DNA of 64,000 nt, taken from positions 1,984,001 to 2,048,000 of the forward strand of contig NZ_CP014845.1 of the NCBI RefSeq assembly GCF_001598055.1, read 5' to 3'. Source of the stretch: Cupriavidus nantongensis (GTDB taxonomy: Bacteria > Pseudomonadota > Gammaproteobacteria > Burkholderiales > Burkholderiaceae). Of this stretch, positions 33,266-41,025 are shown in pieces (position 1 is the first letter of the stretch; each line of letters starts with the position of its first letter). The notes under the pieces were generated by a model. The model did not search any database. It was not told the DNA's origin and worked only from the letters and a program-made list of their open reading frames with translations. Position numbers and translations under genes: made by a program.

Positions 33266-33297
33266 TGTTTCCCCAGGACCGAGGTCCTGGGAAAACA
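33266..33297. promoter_or_regulatory. Strong hairpin in the flaG leader
   Basis: TGTTTCCCCAGGACC, GAG, then GTCCTGGGAAAACA: a nearly perfect stem of 14 pairs with a 3-base loop, followed by TTT. It lies between the fliC terminator and flaG. It could be a second terminator, a processing signal or an attenuator. Confidence 0.5.
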
Positions 33298-33321
33298 TTT
33301 CAGGAACGAATTGAGCCGCCC

Positions 33322-33702
33322 ATGGCTACTGCCGCAACTACTTCGACCATGCCGATATCCGTGCTGGCGGTCCAGCCCAACGGGCAGCCGGAACGGCCGC
33401 TGACTGGCATACCCGCCGCGGGCGACACGGTGGCCAGGCAGGGAAACAGCACGGGGGGCGGCCAGAAATCGCCGCTTCAGGCACCGCCGCTTGACGCCGC
33501 CCTTGCCCGCCTGACCGACGCACTCCGCACCGCCTCGGTCAGCGTTCAGTTCGAAATTGACAGCACCAGCCACCGTGTCATCACCAAGGTGATGGACAAG
33601 GCCACCGGTGAAGTGATCCGGCAGATTCCCACCGAAGAACTGGTCCGGATCTCCGATGCCATGGCACAGTTGCAGGGCCTGTTCGTGAACCAGACCGCTT
33701 GA
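33322..33702 (+). CDS. flaG: Flagellar protein FlaG
   Basis: A 126-residue FlaG-family protein. A disordered Pro/Gly-rich first half is followed by the family domain at about residues 60-122: VQFEIDSTSHRVITKVMDKA, then TGEVIRQIPTEELVRISDAM. FlaG lies between fliC and fliD in many polarly flagellated bacteria and affects filament length. The ATG at 33322 has only a weak ribosome-binding site (CAGGAA 14 bases upstream), so initiation may be poor. fliD follows after 46 bases. Confidence 0.93.
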   Translation: MATAATTSTMPISVLAVQPNGQPERPLTGIPAAGDTVARQGNSTGGGQKSPLQAPPLDAALARLTDALRTASVSVQFEIDSTSHRVITKVMDKATGEVIRQIPTEELVRISDAMAQLQGLFVNQTA

Positions 33703-33748
33703 GCGCCGCCGCCCACCCGGATTTGAAGTAGCACATTGGAGTATAAGA

Positions 33749-35227
33749 ATGCCAACAATCTCAAACCTCGGCGTTGGTTCCGGCCTGGATCTCGGCGCAC
33801 TGCTCGACCAGCTCACAACCGCTGAGCAGGTACCGCTGACAGTTCTCAAACAAAAGCAATCCAGCTACAACACCAAGCTGTCGGCTTATGGCCAGCTGCA
33901 GAGCATGCTCGCAGCGTTCCAAGGCGCGGCCAACCAGTTGTCCAAGCCGAGCTTCTTCAACGCCGCGACGGCCACTTCGAGCAATACCGGTGTCCTGACC
34001 GCCACGGGCAGCAACACCGCGGCTGCTGGCACCTATGCGATCAACGTCAGCGCCCTGGCCCAGGCGCAATCGCTGGTAGGTACCGGACAGGCCAAGCAGG
34101 ATACGGCCATCGGCACGGGCACGATCCATATCGATTTCGGTGCGATCACCGGCGGCACGCTCGACAGCAATCCCGCCAGCCCGACCTACGGCAAGTACAG
34201 CGGGGCAGCCTTCACCGCCAACTCTGGCTCGACCGGCTTCGACATCACGATCGACAGCAGCAACAACACCCTGCAAGGCATCCGCGATGCCATCAACAAG
34301 GCCAATGCCGGCGTCACCGCCAGCATCATCAACGATGGTTCCGGCACCCCTTATCGCCTGGTCCTGAACTCGAACAATACCGGCGCGACCAACAGCATGC
34401 GCATTTCGGTCACGTCGGGGGACGGCACCAGCGCGCTGTCCGACCTCGTCGCCCACGATCCGGCGGGCGCGCAGAACCTGCAGCAGACCGTCGCCGCCCA
34501 GAATGCGACGCTGACCGTCAACAACATCGCCATCCAAAGTGCCAGCAACCAAGTCAGCGGCGCAGTCCAGGGTGTGACGCTGTCGCTGGCGCAGACCGGC
34601 ACCAGCAACGTCACGGTCCAGCGCGACAATGCCGCGGTGCAAAACGGTGTCCAGGCCTTCGTCACCGCCTACAACAACCTGCAGAAGGCTGCTGCCAACC
34701 TGTCGGCCTACGACCCCACCACAAAAACCGGTTCGCCGCTCACCGGCGACGGCGTGCTTCGCGTCATCCAGAACCAGATCCGCGGCGTACTTAACACGCC
34801 GCAGCCAGGCAGCGGATCGAACGCCATCACGGCACTGGCTCAGGTGGGCGTGACGTTCCAGGTCGATGGCACAATGGCCCTGGATACCGCCAAGCTGACC
34901 AAGGCAATGGCCGACAATCCGAGCGGCGTTGCAGCATTGTTTGGCAATGACGATGGCAAGAGCGGCTATGGCAACCAGTTGAGTACCACCATCACCGCAC
35001 TGACCAGCAGCAAGGGTGCGTTGACGGCTGCCACCGATGGCATCAACCGAAGCCTGAAGGACCTGAGCGATCAGTACAGCGCGACCGAACTGCGTATCAA
35101 CGCCACCATTGAGAACTACCGTGCGCAGTTCACCCAGCTGGACATGGTGATGGCCAAGATGAAAAACACCAGCAGTTACCTGACGCAGCAGTTCAATGCC
35201 CTGAACAATTCGTCGGGCAGCAAGTAA
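33749..35227 (+). CDS. fliD: Flagellar filament cap protein (hook-associated protein 2)
   Basis: A 492-residue cap protein that promotes flagellin folding at the filament tip. The FliD N-terminal domain starts TISNLGVGSGLDLGALLDQL, with a coiled region LKQKQSSYNTKLSAYGQLQS. The C-terminal domain contains LKDLSDQYSATELRINATIE and ends in a coiled coil (FTQLDMVMAKMKNTSSYLTQ). Length fits the family. GGAGTATAAG precedes the ATG. It is followed by fliS and fliT, its export chaperone gene set, on the same strand. Confidence 0.97.
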   Translation: MPTISNLGVGSGLDLGALLDQLTTAEQVPLTVLKQKQSSYNTKLSAYGQLQSMLAAFQGAANQLSKPSFFNAATATSSNTGVLTATGSNTAAAGTYAINVSALAQAQSLVGTGQAKQDTAIGTGTIHIDFGAITGGTLDSNPASPTYGKYSGAAFTANSGSTGFDITIDSSNNTLQGIRDAINKANAGVTASIINDGSGTPYRLVLNSNNTGATNSMRISVTSGDGTSALSDLVAHDPAGAQNLQQTVAAQNATLTVNNIAIQSASNQVSGAVQGVTLSLAQTGTSNVTVQRDNAAVQNGVQAFVTAYNNLQKAAANLSAYDPTTKTGSPLTGDGVLRVIQNQIRGVLNTPQPGSGSNAITALAQVGVTFQVDGTMALDTAKLTKAMADNPSGVAALFGNDDGKSGYGNQLSTTITALTSSKGALTAATDGINRSLKDLSDQYSATELRINATIENYRAQFTQLDMVMAKMKNTSSYLTQQFNALNNSSGSK

Positions 35228-35258
35228 GACTGCACGCCTTTACCGGGAGCCTATCGCC

Positions 35259-35687
35259 ATGTTCGCGCGCAATGCCATCAATGCCTATGCCCAGGTCGGC
35301 GTCGAGACCGGAGCCATGAGCGCCAGCCCGCACCGGCTGATCGTCATGCTGTTCGACGGGGCGCGCGCCGCCATCGCCAAGGCCCGCTTCCACATGGAGG
35401 CTGGCGATATCCCGGCTAAAGGCAACGCGATTTCCAAGGCAATCGACATCATCGTCAATGGCCTCAACGCAGTGCTCGACCATGACGCCGGCGGCGAGAT
35501 TGCTGCCGATCTGGAAGCACTCTATGACTATATGGTCCGCCGCCTGATGCAGGCCAATCTGCACAATGACACGGGACTGCTGACAGAGGTGGATGGCCTG
35601 CTCGGCAATCTCGCCTCGGCCTGGGCCCAGATCGGCGAACCGCTGCAGGCCCCGGCGCCTGCGCCGTTGGCAGTCGTGGAGAACTGA
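35259..35687 (+). CDS. fliS: Flagellin export chaperone FliS
   Basis: A 142-residue helical-bundle chaperone that binds the flagellin C-terminus in the cytoplasm. Family blocks: AINAYAQVGVETGAMSASPH, RLIVMLFDGARAAIAKA, KGNAISKAIDIIVNGLNAVL, LYDYMVRRLMQANLHND. A short Pro/Ala tail is added. CGGGAG lies 12 bases upstream of the ATG. The next gene begins 1 base after the stop, so fliS and fliT are translationally coupled. Confidence 0.96.
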   Translation: MFARNAINAYAQVGVETGAMSASPHRLIVMLFDGARAAIAKARFHMEAGDIPAKGNAISKAIDIIVNGLNAVLDHDAGGEIAADLEALYDYMVRRLMQANLHNDTGLLTEVDGLLGNLASAWAQIGEPLQAPAPAPLAVVEN

Positions 35688-35688
35688 A

Positions 35689-36036
35689 ATGCATCCGCTT
35701 CAAATGAGTGTTTCGGCCGCGGTTATCCGAGGCTATGAGGAGTTGTTGCTTATCTCCGAGCAGATGCTGGACGCCGCACGCGCCGGCAACTGGGATGCGA
35801 TGAGCGAGCTGCAACAGGTCTATGTGGCGGAGGTCGATCAGCTCCGCGCTCTCGGGCCCCATCCCGAGCCCTCGGCGCAGGAGCGCATCCGCCGCTATCG
35901 CCTGCTGGAACGTATCCTTGCGCACGATGCGGCCATCCGCCAGATTCTGACGCCGCAGCTGTCGCGGCTCGAAGCCCTGCTAGGCAGCTCGCGCCGCAAG
36001 CAGGAGCTCGGCCTTGCGTACAACGTAGCCTTCTGA
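35689..36036 (+). CDS. fliT: Flagellar chaperone FliT
   Basis: A 115-residue helical protein matching FliT: IRGYEELLLISEQMLDAARA, NWDAMSELQQVYVAEVDQLR, LERILAHDAAIRQILTPQLS. FliT is the FliD chaperone and in enterobacteria also an FlhDC antagonist; the latter role is not shown for this lineage. GTGGAGAACTGAA provides the ribosome-binding site inside the end of fliS. Confidence 0.93.
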   Translation: MHPLQMSVSAAVIRGYEELLLISEQMLDAARAGNWDAMSELQQVYVAEVDQLRALGPHPEPSAQERIRRYRLLERILAHDAAIRQILTPQLSRLEALLGSSRRKQELGLAYNVAF

Positions 36037-36132
36037 GCCATACGGCGGCAAGCGCTTCCCTGCGCTCCCGCCCGCTTCGGAGGTCGCCGAACTCCTGCCC
36101 CGCCAACGCGAAACGCGGCGCCTTGCCCTAAT

Positions 36133-36195
36133 GGCCCTATCGGCCCTATCGGCCCTATCGGCCCTATCGGCCCTATCGGCCCTATCGGCCCTACT
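36133..36195. repeat. 9-bp tandem repeat (GGCCCTATC)n at the 5' end of the second FliK-like gene
   Basis: Six perfect copies of GGCCCTATC plus a seventh variant (GGCCCTACT), directly upstream of the ATG at 36206. If translation begins at the ATG at 36131, the repeat codes for Ala-Leu-Ser units in frame. Copy-number change would alter either N-terminal length or leader spacing by multiples of three codons' worth of DNA. Confidence 0.9.
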
Positions 36196-36205
36196 GGCTT
36201 GCATC

Positions 36206-37522
36206 ATGACCGGCCTGCTCCTGCCCCCCGACGCCTCCCTGGCTGCGCGTCCCGATACACAAGCCCTGCAGACACTGCGGCCAACGCTGTCGGTCAACAA
36301 GCTGGCCGCGCTGCTGCCCACGCCGGACGTCATCGAGACCAATACGCGCAACGCCGGGCAGGCCGGCAACGCGGCGATTCAGGGCAAGCAGGCACATGCA
36401 GTCGGCAACGGCGCCAACATCGGACTGCCGTTCGGCACCACCTCGACACGTGAAACGCTGAGCTTCGCGGCCCGGACCATTCTCGACCTGCTGGGCGGCG
36501 CTGCACGCGAGCTGCCGCGCGCCGCCGCGACGCTGATGCCGGCACCGCCCACCGCGGCGACGGTTGCGACGCTGCCGACGGCGCTCGCGGCACTGGTGGA
36601 CCACAGTGGTCTGTTCTACGAATCGCACCTGGCAGCGTGGGTCAATGGCGCGCGCGCGCTGGCCGCGCTCAGGCAGGAACCGCAGGCGGCACTGGGCGCG
36701 CGCGCTGGCGCGGCACAGGCAGCGCCCGCACCGGCGACCGCGCTGCTTCCCGCGCCGGTATCACGGTCTGAAGCGGCGAGCGCCGCGGCCAGGGCCGCCA
36801 GCGCCGCCATCGCCAGCCCGGCCGATATGCTAGACCGGGCGCTGGCAATGCACGCCGCCACGTCAGCCGCGGCCGCGACGCAGGACGAGGGGTTATACGC
36901 CCGTACGCCGGCAACCCACGCCGCCGCATCGGCTGAGGCCGAGTCCGCACCGCGGGCGCCGGCTCCAGGCGCGCAGACCGGCTCCGGCCCCGCCACAACG
37001 CCACAGCAGGGCGCGCAGCGTTATGAGGCCATGGCGCGGGCGACCGACGTGCCCGCGGCATCGGCGCGCGCCGCCCAGCACGCCGACGATATCCAGCCCA
37101 GCGCCCCGGCCGGCACCGCGTCGACGGGTCCCGCCGTACATCCGGGCGCCGAGGGGCTGGTGCGCCAGCAACTCGAATTGCTGGCCACCCAGCAGTTTCG
37201 CTGGATCGGCGAAGCGTGGCCGGGCACACAGATGGCGTGGGAAATTGCGCGCGATCCTGTAGACGATGGCGACGCACATGGCGATGCCAGTGCCCGCACC
37301 TGGTCGACGCGCCTGCTGCTGGAGCTGCCCGAACTGGGCACGATCGAAGCGCGCCTGTCCTTGTCGCCTGGGGGCCTGGGCGCGCGTCTGATGGCGGACG
37401 CGTCCGGCGTGGCCGGCCGCTTCGACGATGCCCGCGGCAGGCTGCAGGAGCGGCTGGCGGCCAATGGTATCGAGCTGGTCCAGTTCGTTACCGGCACCGG
37501 CACGCCAAAGGCAGCATCATGA
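36206..37522 (+). CDS. FliK-like flagellar hook-length control family protein (second copy)
   Basis: A 438-residue protein if started at 36206, with a long Ala/Pro-rich disordered body. The FliK C-terminal (Flg_hook) type domain lies in the last 110 residues: EGLVRQQLELLATQQFRWIG, STRLLLELPELGTIEARLSL, GRLQERLAANGIELVQFV. An earlier ATG at 36131 would add a repetitive Ala-Leu-Ser leader (25 residues); neither start has a strong ribosome-binding site. The stop overlaps the FlhB-like gene (ATGA), a FliK plus FlhB-tail pairing known in other bacteria. The main fliK is at 55587. Confidence 0.82.
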   Translation: MTGLLLPPDASLAARPDTQALQTLRPTLSVNKLAALLPTPDVIETNTRNAGQAGNAAIQGKQAHAVGNGANIGLPFGTTSTRETLSFAARTILDLLGGAARELPRAAATLMPAPPTAATVATLPTALAALVDHSGLFYESHLAAWVNGARALAALRQEPQAALGARAGAAQAAPAPATALLPAPVSRSEAASAAARAASAAIASPADMLDRALAMHAATSAAAATQDEGLYARTPATHAAASAEAESAPRAPAPGAQTGSGPATTPQQGAQRYEAMARATDVPAASARAAQHADDIQPSAPAGTASTGPAVHPGAEGLVRQQLELLATQQFRWIGEAWPGTQMAWEIARDPVDDGDAHGDASARTWSTRLLLELPELGTIEARLSLSPGGLGARLMADASGVAGRFDDARGRLQERLAANGIELVQFVTGTGTPKAAS

Positions 37523-37818
37523 GCGACGCCGACATCCCGCGCGGCGCCGCGGTGGCGCTGAAGTACGGCCACGATGACAGCGCACCGCGCGTGGTCGCCA
37601 AAGGCTATGGGGTCGTCGCCGAATCGATCATCGCGCGCGCGAAGGAAGCTGGCGTCTATGTGCACGACTCGCCGGCGCTGGTGAACCTGCTGATGCAGGT
37701 GGACATGGACAGCCACATTCCGCCGCAGCTCTATGTCGCGGTGGCGGAGCTGCTGGCCTGGCTGTACCAGCTCGAGCGCGAGCAGGCGGAAGACCCAGCG
37801 TTGCGGCCCGCTGGCTGA
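37519..37818 (+). CDS. Stand-alone FlhB C-terminal-domain protein
   Basis: A 99-residue cytoplasmic protein equal to the cleaved C-terminal part of FlhB (export switch). It starts IPRGAAVALKYGHDD, which aligns with FlhB from the Pro of the NPTH site onward (PTHYAVALKY). PRVVAKGYGVVAESIIARAK, VHDSPALVNLL and IPPQLYVAVAELLAWLYQLE follow. The Asn-Pro autocleavage site and the membrane domain are absent. It is translationally coupled to the FliK-like gene, so the two are likely partners in substrate-specificity control; mechanism not shown here. Confidence 0.9.
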   Translation: MSDADIPRGAAVALKYGHDDSAPRVVAKGYGVVAESIIARAKEAGVYVHDSPALVNLLMQVDMDSHIPPQLYVAVAELLAWLYQLEREQAEDPALRPAG

Positions 37819-37842
37819 GCGCCGTCCGCGGCCCGGCGCTCA
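37816..37842. terminator. Bidirectional hairpin between convergent operons
   Basis: A 9-bp perfect stem (TGAGCGCCG / CGGCGCTCA) spanning the stop of the FlhB-like gene, before the end of the minus-strand glycosylation operon. Confidence 0.5.
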
Positions 37843-37853
37843 CCCTCGCCGCT

Positions 37854-38996
37854 TCAGGCCGCTGCCTGCATGGCGCCGGCGCCGAGCAGGTCCCGTACCG
37901 CGGCAGCGACGCGCGCCACGTCCTCGCGCGTCAGGTTGAGTCCCGACGGCAGGTTCACGCCGTGTGCCGACACGGCATACGCCACCGCGTTGCGCGCCCG
38001 CGCCGCCTGCGCCTGCGGCGTCGCCGCATAGGCATCCAGGCTGCTGAGCGGGCTGAAGAACGGCCGGCAGTCGATACCCTGCTCGCCCAGCCGACGGATC
38101 GATTCAGCCTTGCCGCCAAGCCGCGCGGGCATGATCGCGGTCACCATCCAGTAGGTGTTGCGCACATCGTCGGCTTCGCTGTTCAGCACCAGATCGCCGC
38201 AGTCGGCCAGCGCCTCGCGGTACCAGCCGAAGATCTCGCGCTTGCGCGTCACCAGTTCCTCGGCGCGCTCGATCTGCGCCAGGCCCAACGCCGCCTGCAT
38301 GCTGCTCATCTTGTACTTGTAGCCAACCTCGCGATTCTCGAACATGGTGTCGCCTGGGCGGCGGCCGTGATCGCGCAATACCAGCACGCGCCGGTAGACC
38401 GTCTCGTCATCGGTAATCAGCATGCCGCCTTCGCCGGTGGTCAACGTCTTCGAGCCGTGGAAGCTGAAGGCGCCGGTCACGCCGAAGGTGCCGGCGGCGC
38501 GCCCGCGATATCGGGTACCCGCCGCTTCGGCGGCATCCTCGACGATGGCGATGCCGTGGCGCTGCGCCACCTCACTGATGGCCGTGTAGTCGGGCACATT
38601 GCCATACAGGTCGACCGGGATCACCGCCCTGGTACGCGGCGTAATGCATGCCGCGAACGACTCGGCCGACAGGCACCAGCTCACCGGATCGATATCAGCG
38701 AACACCGGCGTCGCCCCCACGTAGCTGACCGGCGCCGCGCTCGCGATCCAGGTGCAGTCCGGCACGATCACCTCATCGCCGGGACCGATTCCCAGCGCCA
38801 GCAACGACAGGTGCAGCGCCGACGTGCATGACGGCAGCGACACAGCATGGCGCACGCCGTGGTAGTCGGCAAAGGCACGCTCGAACCGCTCGTGATAGAC
38901 GTTGGCGTTGGCGTACCAGGCGTTGGTGACCGCGTCGGTGACGTAGGCAATCTCCTTTTCGGTGATCGAGGGGCCGGAGACGGGGATACGATGCAT
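37854..38996 (-). CDS. DegT/DnrJ/EryC1-type sugar aminotransferase
   Basis: A 380-residue PLP enzyme that aminates a keto-sugar nucleotide or catalyses a related reaction. Motifs: IPVSGPSITEKEI at the start, SCTSALHLSLLALGIGPGDE, ADIDPVSW, VEDAAEAAGTRYRG, and the PLP lysine in HGSKTLTTGEGG. Length fits the family. It is the last gene of the minus-strand operon, starting 20 bases after the phosphoesterase gene. Its presence suggests the final sugar carries an amino group, or that it acts on a separate precursor. Confidence 0.93.
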   Translation of the reverse strand: MHRIPVSGPSITEKEIAYVTDAVTNAWYANANVYHERFERAFADYHGVRHAVSLPSCTSALHLSLLALGIGPGDEVIVPDCTWIASAAPVSYVGATPVFADIDPVSWCLSAESFAACITPRTRAVIPVDLYGNVPDYTAISEVAQRHGIAIVEDAAEAAGTRYRGRAAGTFGVTGAFSFHGSKTLTTGEGGMLITDDETVYRRVLVLRDHGRRPGDTMFENREVGYKYKMSSMQAALGLAQIERAEELVTRKREIFGWYREALADCGDLVLNSEADDVRNTYWMVTAIMPARLGGKAESIRRLGEQGIDCRPFFSPLSSLDAYAATPQAQAARARNAVAYAVSAHGVNLPSGLNLTREDVARVAAAVRDLLGAGAMQAAA

Positions 38997-39015
38997 GGCG
39001 TATGTCAATGTGGGG

Positions 39016-39726
39016 TCAAGACTGGATGTTCGCGTCGGCAGACACGATAGTGACCGTGTCGATCCGTCCGCCGATTTGCGCACCGATATAAAGGCACTCG
39101 GAATAATGCGGCGGAAAGCCCGCCGCACGCATGGCCGCGGCAGTGCGGTCGATGTCGTATCCGACCCGATGCAGCGTGACCCGGTCGTCGTCCAGCACCG
39201 CAAACGCCGCCCGTGCATCGCCGTCGCGAGGCTGTCCAACCGAGCCAGGGTTGCAGTACTGCCTGCCTTGAAAATCGGCCAGCGCCTGCACATGCGTATG
39301 ACCGGAAAAAAGCCGGCGCACGTGGCGCGGAATGGTTGCGTCACTGACCTGGTACAGATACTGGTCGCGGGGATCTTCGGGCCCGCCATGCACGAAAAGG
39401 TTGTCGCCTTCGGCCAATGAAGGCTTCGACGCGGCAAGCCACTCCACCTGTCCGGAGGTCACCACGCAGCGCTGGTATTCCATGATCTGCGAAACCATGC
39501 GCGAACGCGGGCAGGCCAGACCCTCGACCAGATAGTGATCGTGATTTCCCATGATATTCAGCACGTTGTGTTCGCGCAGCAGGTCGATACACTCTCCTAG
39601 CTGCGAGTAGTAGCCCACCACGTCGCCTAGCGAAATAAAGCGGCGGCAACCAAGGCGCTTTGCCGCGGCAAGTACCGCCTGGAGTGCCGGCAGGTTGCCG
39701 TGAACGTCAGAAAGAATGCAGATCAT
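39016..39726 (-). CDS. Calcineurin-like metallophosphoesterase
   Basis: A 236-residue YfcE/MJ0936-type phosphoesterase with complete metal-binding motifs: LSDVHGN, SLGDVVGYY, MGNHDHYL, FVHGGPEDP and FSGHTHVQ. CNPGSVGQPRDGD marks this subfamily. Two earlier ATG codons exist (39735, 39747); the ATG at 39726 directly before ICILSDVHGN is used. It overlaps the end of the ATP-grasp gene by 20 bases, so it is co-translated. Its place in a sugar operon suggests a sugar-phosphate or nucleotide substrate. Confidence 0.92.
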   Translation of the reverse strand: MICILSDVHGNLPALQAVLAAAKRLGCRRFISLGDVVGYYSQLGECIDLLREHNVLNIMGNHDHYLVEGLACPRSRMVSQIMEYQRCVVTSGQVEWLAASKPSLAEGDNLFVHGGPEDPRDQYLYQVSDATIPRHVRRLFSGHTHVQALADFQGRQYCNPGSVGQPRDGDARAAFAVLDDDRVTLHRVGYDIDRTAAAMRAAGFPPHYSECLYIGAQIGGRIDTVTIVSADANIQS

Positions 39727-40714
39727 GCTGAACATAGTCCTCGGCATAGCGCCATGCCCGCCCTGCGCGGATGGCAGCCAGTTCGGGGCGCCGGCCCGTC
39801 AGGAACAACTCGATCGCCATGGCCGCTTCGTTAAATCCGAATGCAGCCCGTAGCGAGGTACTGCTGGAAAACCGGGGGTTGATCTCCAGCAGGAAAACCC
39901 GTGAACCTTCCTTGCGAAACTGGAAATTCGTTGGTCCCAAAGGCTTGAAGTACGCGCACAGCCGTGCGCACGCCTGCGCAATGGCCGGATCGCGGCTGAC
40001 TTCGGCATAACCGGTGCTGCCCGACGCGCCCAGGCGCCGGCGAAAAATGAGCGGCGCCAACATGTCTCCGTCGCCAAGGCCGAAAATGCCGACTGTATAT
40101 TCCTCCTCATCGCTGCCGACGAGCCGCTGCACCATGAAATCCCGGCCGGCCTTGTGTCGCCAGTAATGAAAGTCAGTCTCATCGTGCAGCCGGACAATGC
40201 CGCGCCCCGCACTGCCGCGCCTGGGCTTCATCAACAGTGGAGCCGAACCCAGCTGCGCGAGACACGACGCCCAGTCACCCTCGACCATGCCCGGGATGGC
40301 CATTGCCGCCAGTTCGCCACCGGCCGTCCGGAGCGCTTCGGCAAGCCGCCACTTGTCTTCCCCCAGCGCGATCACCGCGTCCGTGTTGAGACAAAGCGCT
40401 ACGCCAGTGTCGGCAAGCTGCGCGCGATGCCTGGCAAGATACGCCACATCCACGTCCAGGCCCGGCATGACGATCCTCGCGTTCTCCCGCGCCAGGAGTT
40501 CACGCCAGAACGTGCGGTAGCCTGGGCCGTCCTCGTCGCAGTCCGGCTTGGCATGAAACGCATCGCAAAGATAGCGGCCCATGCAATCCTGGTTGCGGTC
40601 CACCCCGACGATGCGCACCGGCGGCTGGACCTGGCGCAGGCTCCGGACGATGCCTTGCCCGATGATTGCACCGACTCCCGTCACCACCACAGTGGTCCGT
40701 GTGTCCGGATCCAT
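39707..40714 (-). CDS. ATP-grasp ligase (carbamoyl-phosphate-synthase-like)
   Basis: A 335-residue protein. An N-terminal Rossmann-like pre-ATP-grasp domain (VVVTGVGAIIGQGIVRSLRQ, RIVGVDRNQDCMGRYLCD) is followed by an ATP-grasp domain (LLMKPRRGSAGRGIVRLHDE, VFLLEINPRFSSSTSLRAAF). The LEINPRFS metal-binding strand is intact. Such enzymes join a carboxylate to an amine; in surface-sugar loci they often add an amino-acid-like group. GGGAGCCGAA precedes the ATG. It follows the truncated epimerase gene after 11 bases. Confidence 0.9.
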   Translation of the reverse strand: MDPDTRTTVVVTGVGAIIGQGIVRSLRQVQPPVRIVGVDRNQDCMGRYLCDAFHAKPDCDEDGPGYRTFWRELLARENARIVMPGLDVDVAYLARHRAQLADTGVALCLNTDAVIALGEDKWRLAEALRTAGGELAAMAIPGMVEGDWASCLAQLGSAPLLMKPRRGSAGRGIVRLHDETDFHYWRHKAGRDFMVQRLVGSDEEEYTVGIFGLGDGDMLAPLIFRRRLGASGSTGYAEVSRDPAIAQACARLCAYFKPLGPTNFQFRKEGSRVFLLEINPRFSSSTSLRAAFGFNEAAMAIELFLTGRRPELAAIRAGRAWRYAEDYVQHDLHSF

Positions 40715-40725
40715 TTCGGCTCCCT

Positions 40726-41025
40726 TCAGCTGACGTCAGGCGGGCCAAACAAGCTGGCGGTTCCGGCAGCGCGAATCCCCGCTATGCCTGCTCGCATGGA
40801 CATCGGGGCTGGCAGGCCAAGCCGCACATGAGCATCGTGACCCCTGTCGAGACAGAAGCCGCGCGCCGTGAGATCGCCATGGATCCAGCCGCGCCGAAGA
40901 TCCACACCAATTTCGGAGGCACTAGAACGACCAGCGGTCACGACCGCAACGCCGGCAGCGCGCAGCAGAGCGGCAATCCGGCGCCCCGGCATGGAATTCG
41001 CGCCCACTATGATCGCAGTCTTCAT
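40726..41025 (-). pseudogene. Truncated NAD-dependent epimerase/dehydratase (N-terminal remnant)
   Basis: The first 45 residues form the beta-alpha-beta start of an extended SDR: KTAIIVGANSMPGRRIAALL, then AAGVAVVTAGRSSASEIGVD. After that the 99-residue product has no further family motif: no YxxxK and no substrate domain, where family members need about 300 residues. The reading frame then runs into the next gene's leader. A good GGAGGTGAG site and overlap with the upstream methyltransferase (4 bases) show it was a normal operon member before it was deleted internally or truncated. Confidence 0.7.

Noticed and set aside
36131..36205. Ala-Leu-Ser repeat followed by LLAC read as a lipoprotein signal
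   Set aside because: The FliK-type protein is expected in the cytoplasm or export channel, and the peptide is the product of a DNA repeat; ATG 36206 is more likely.
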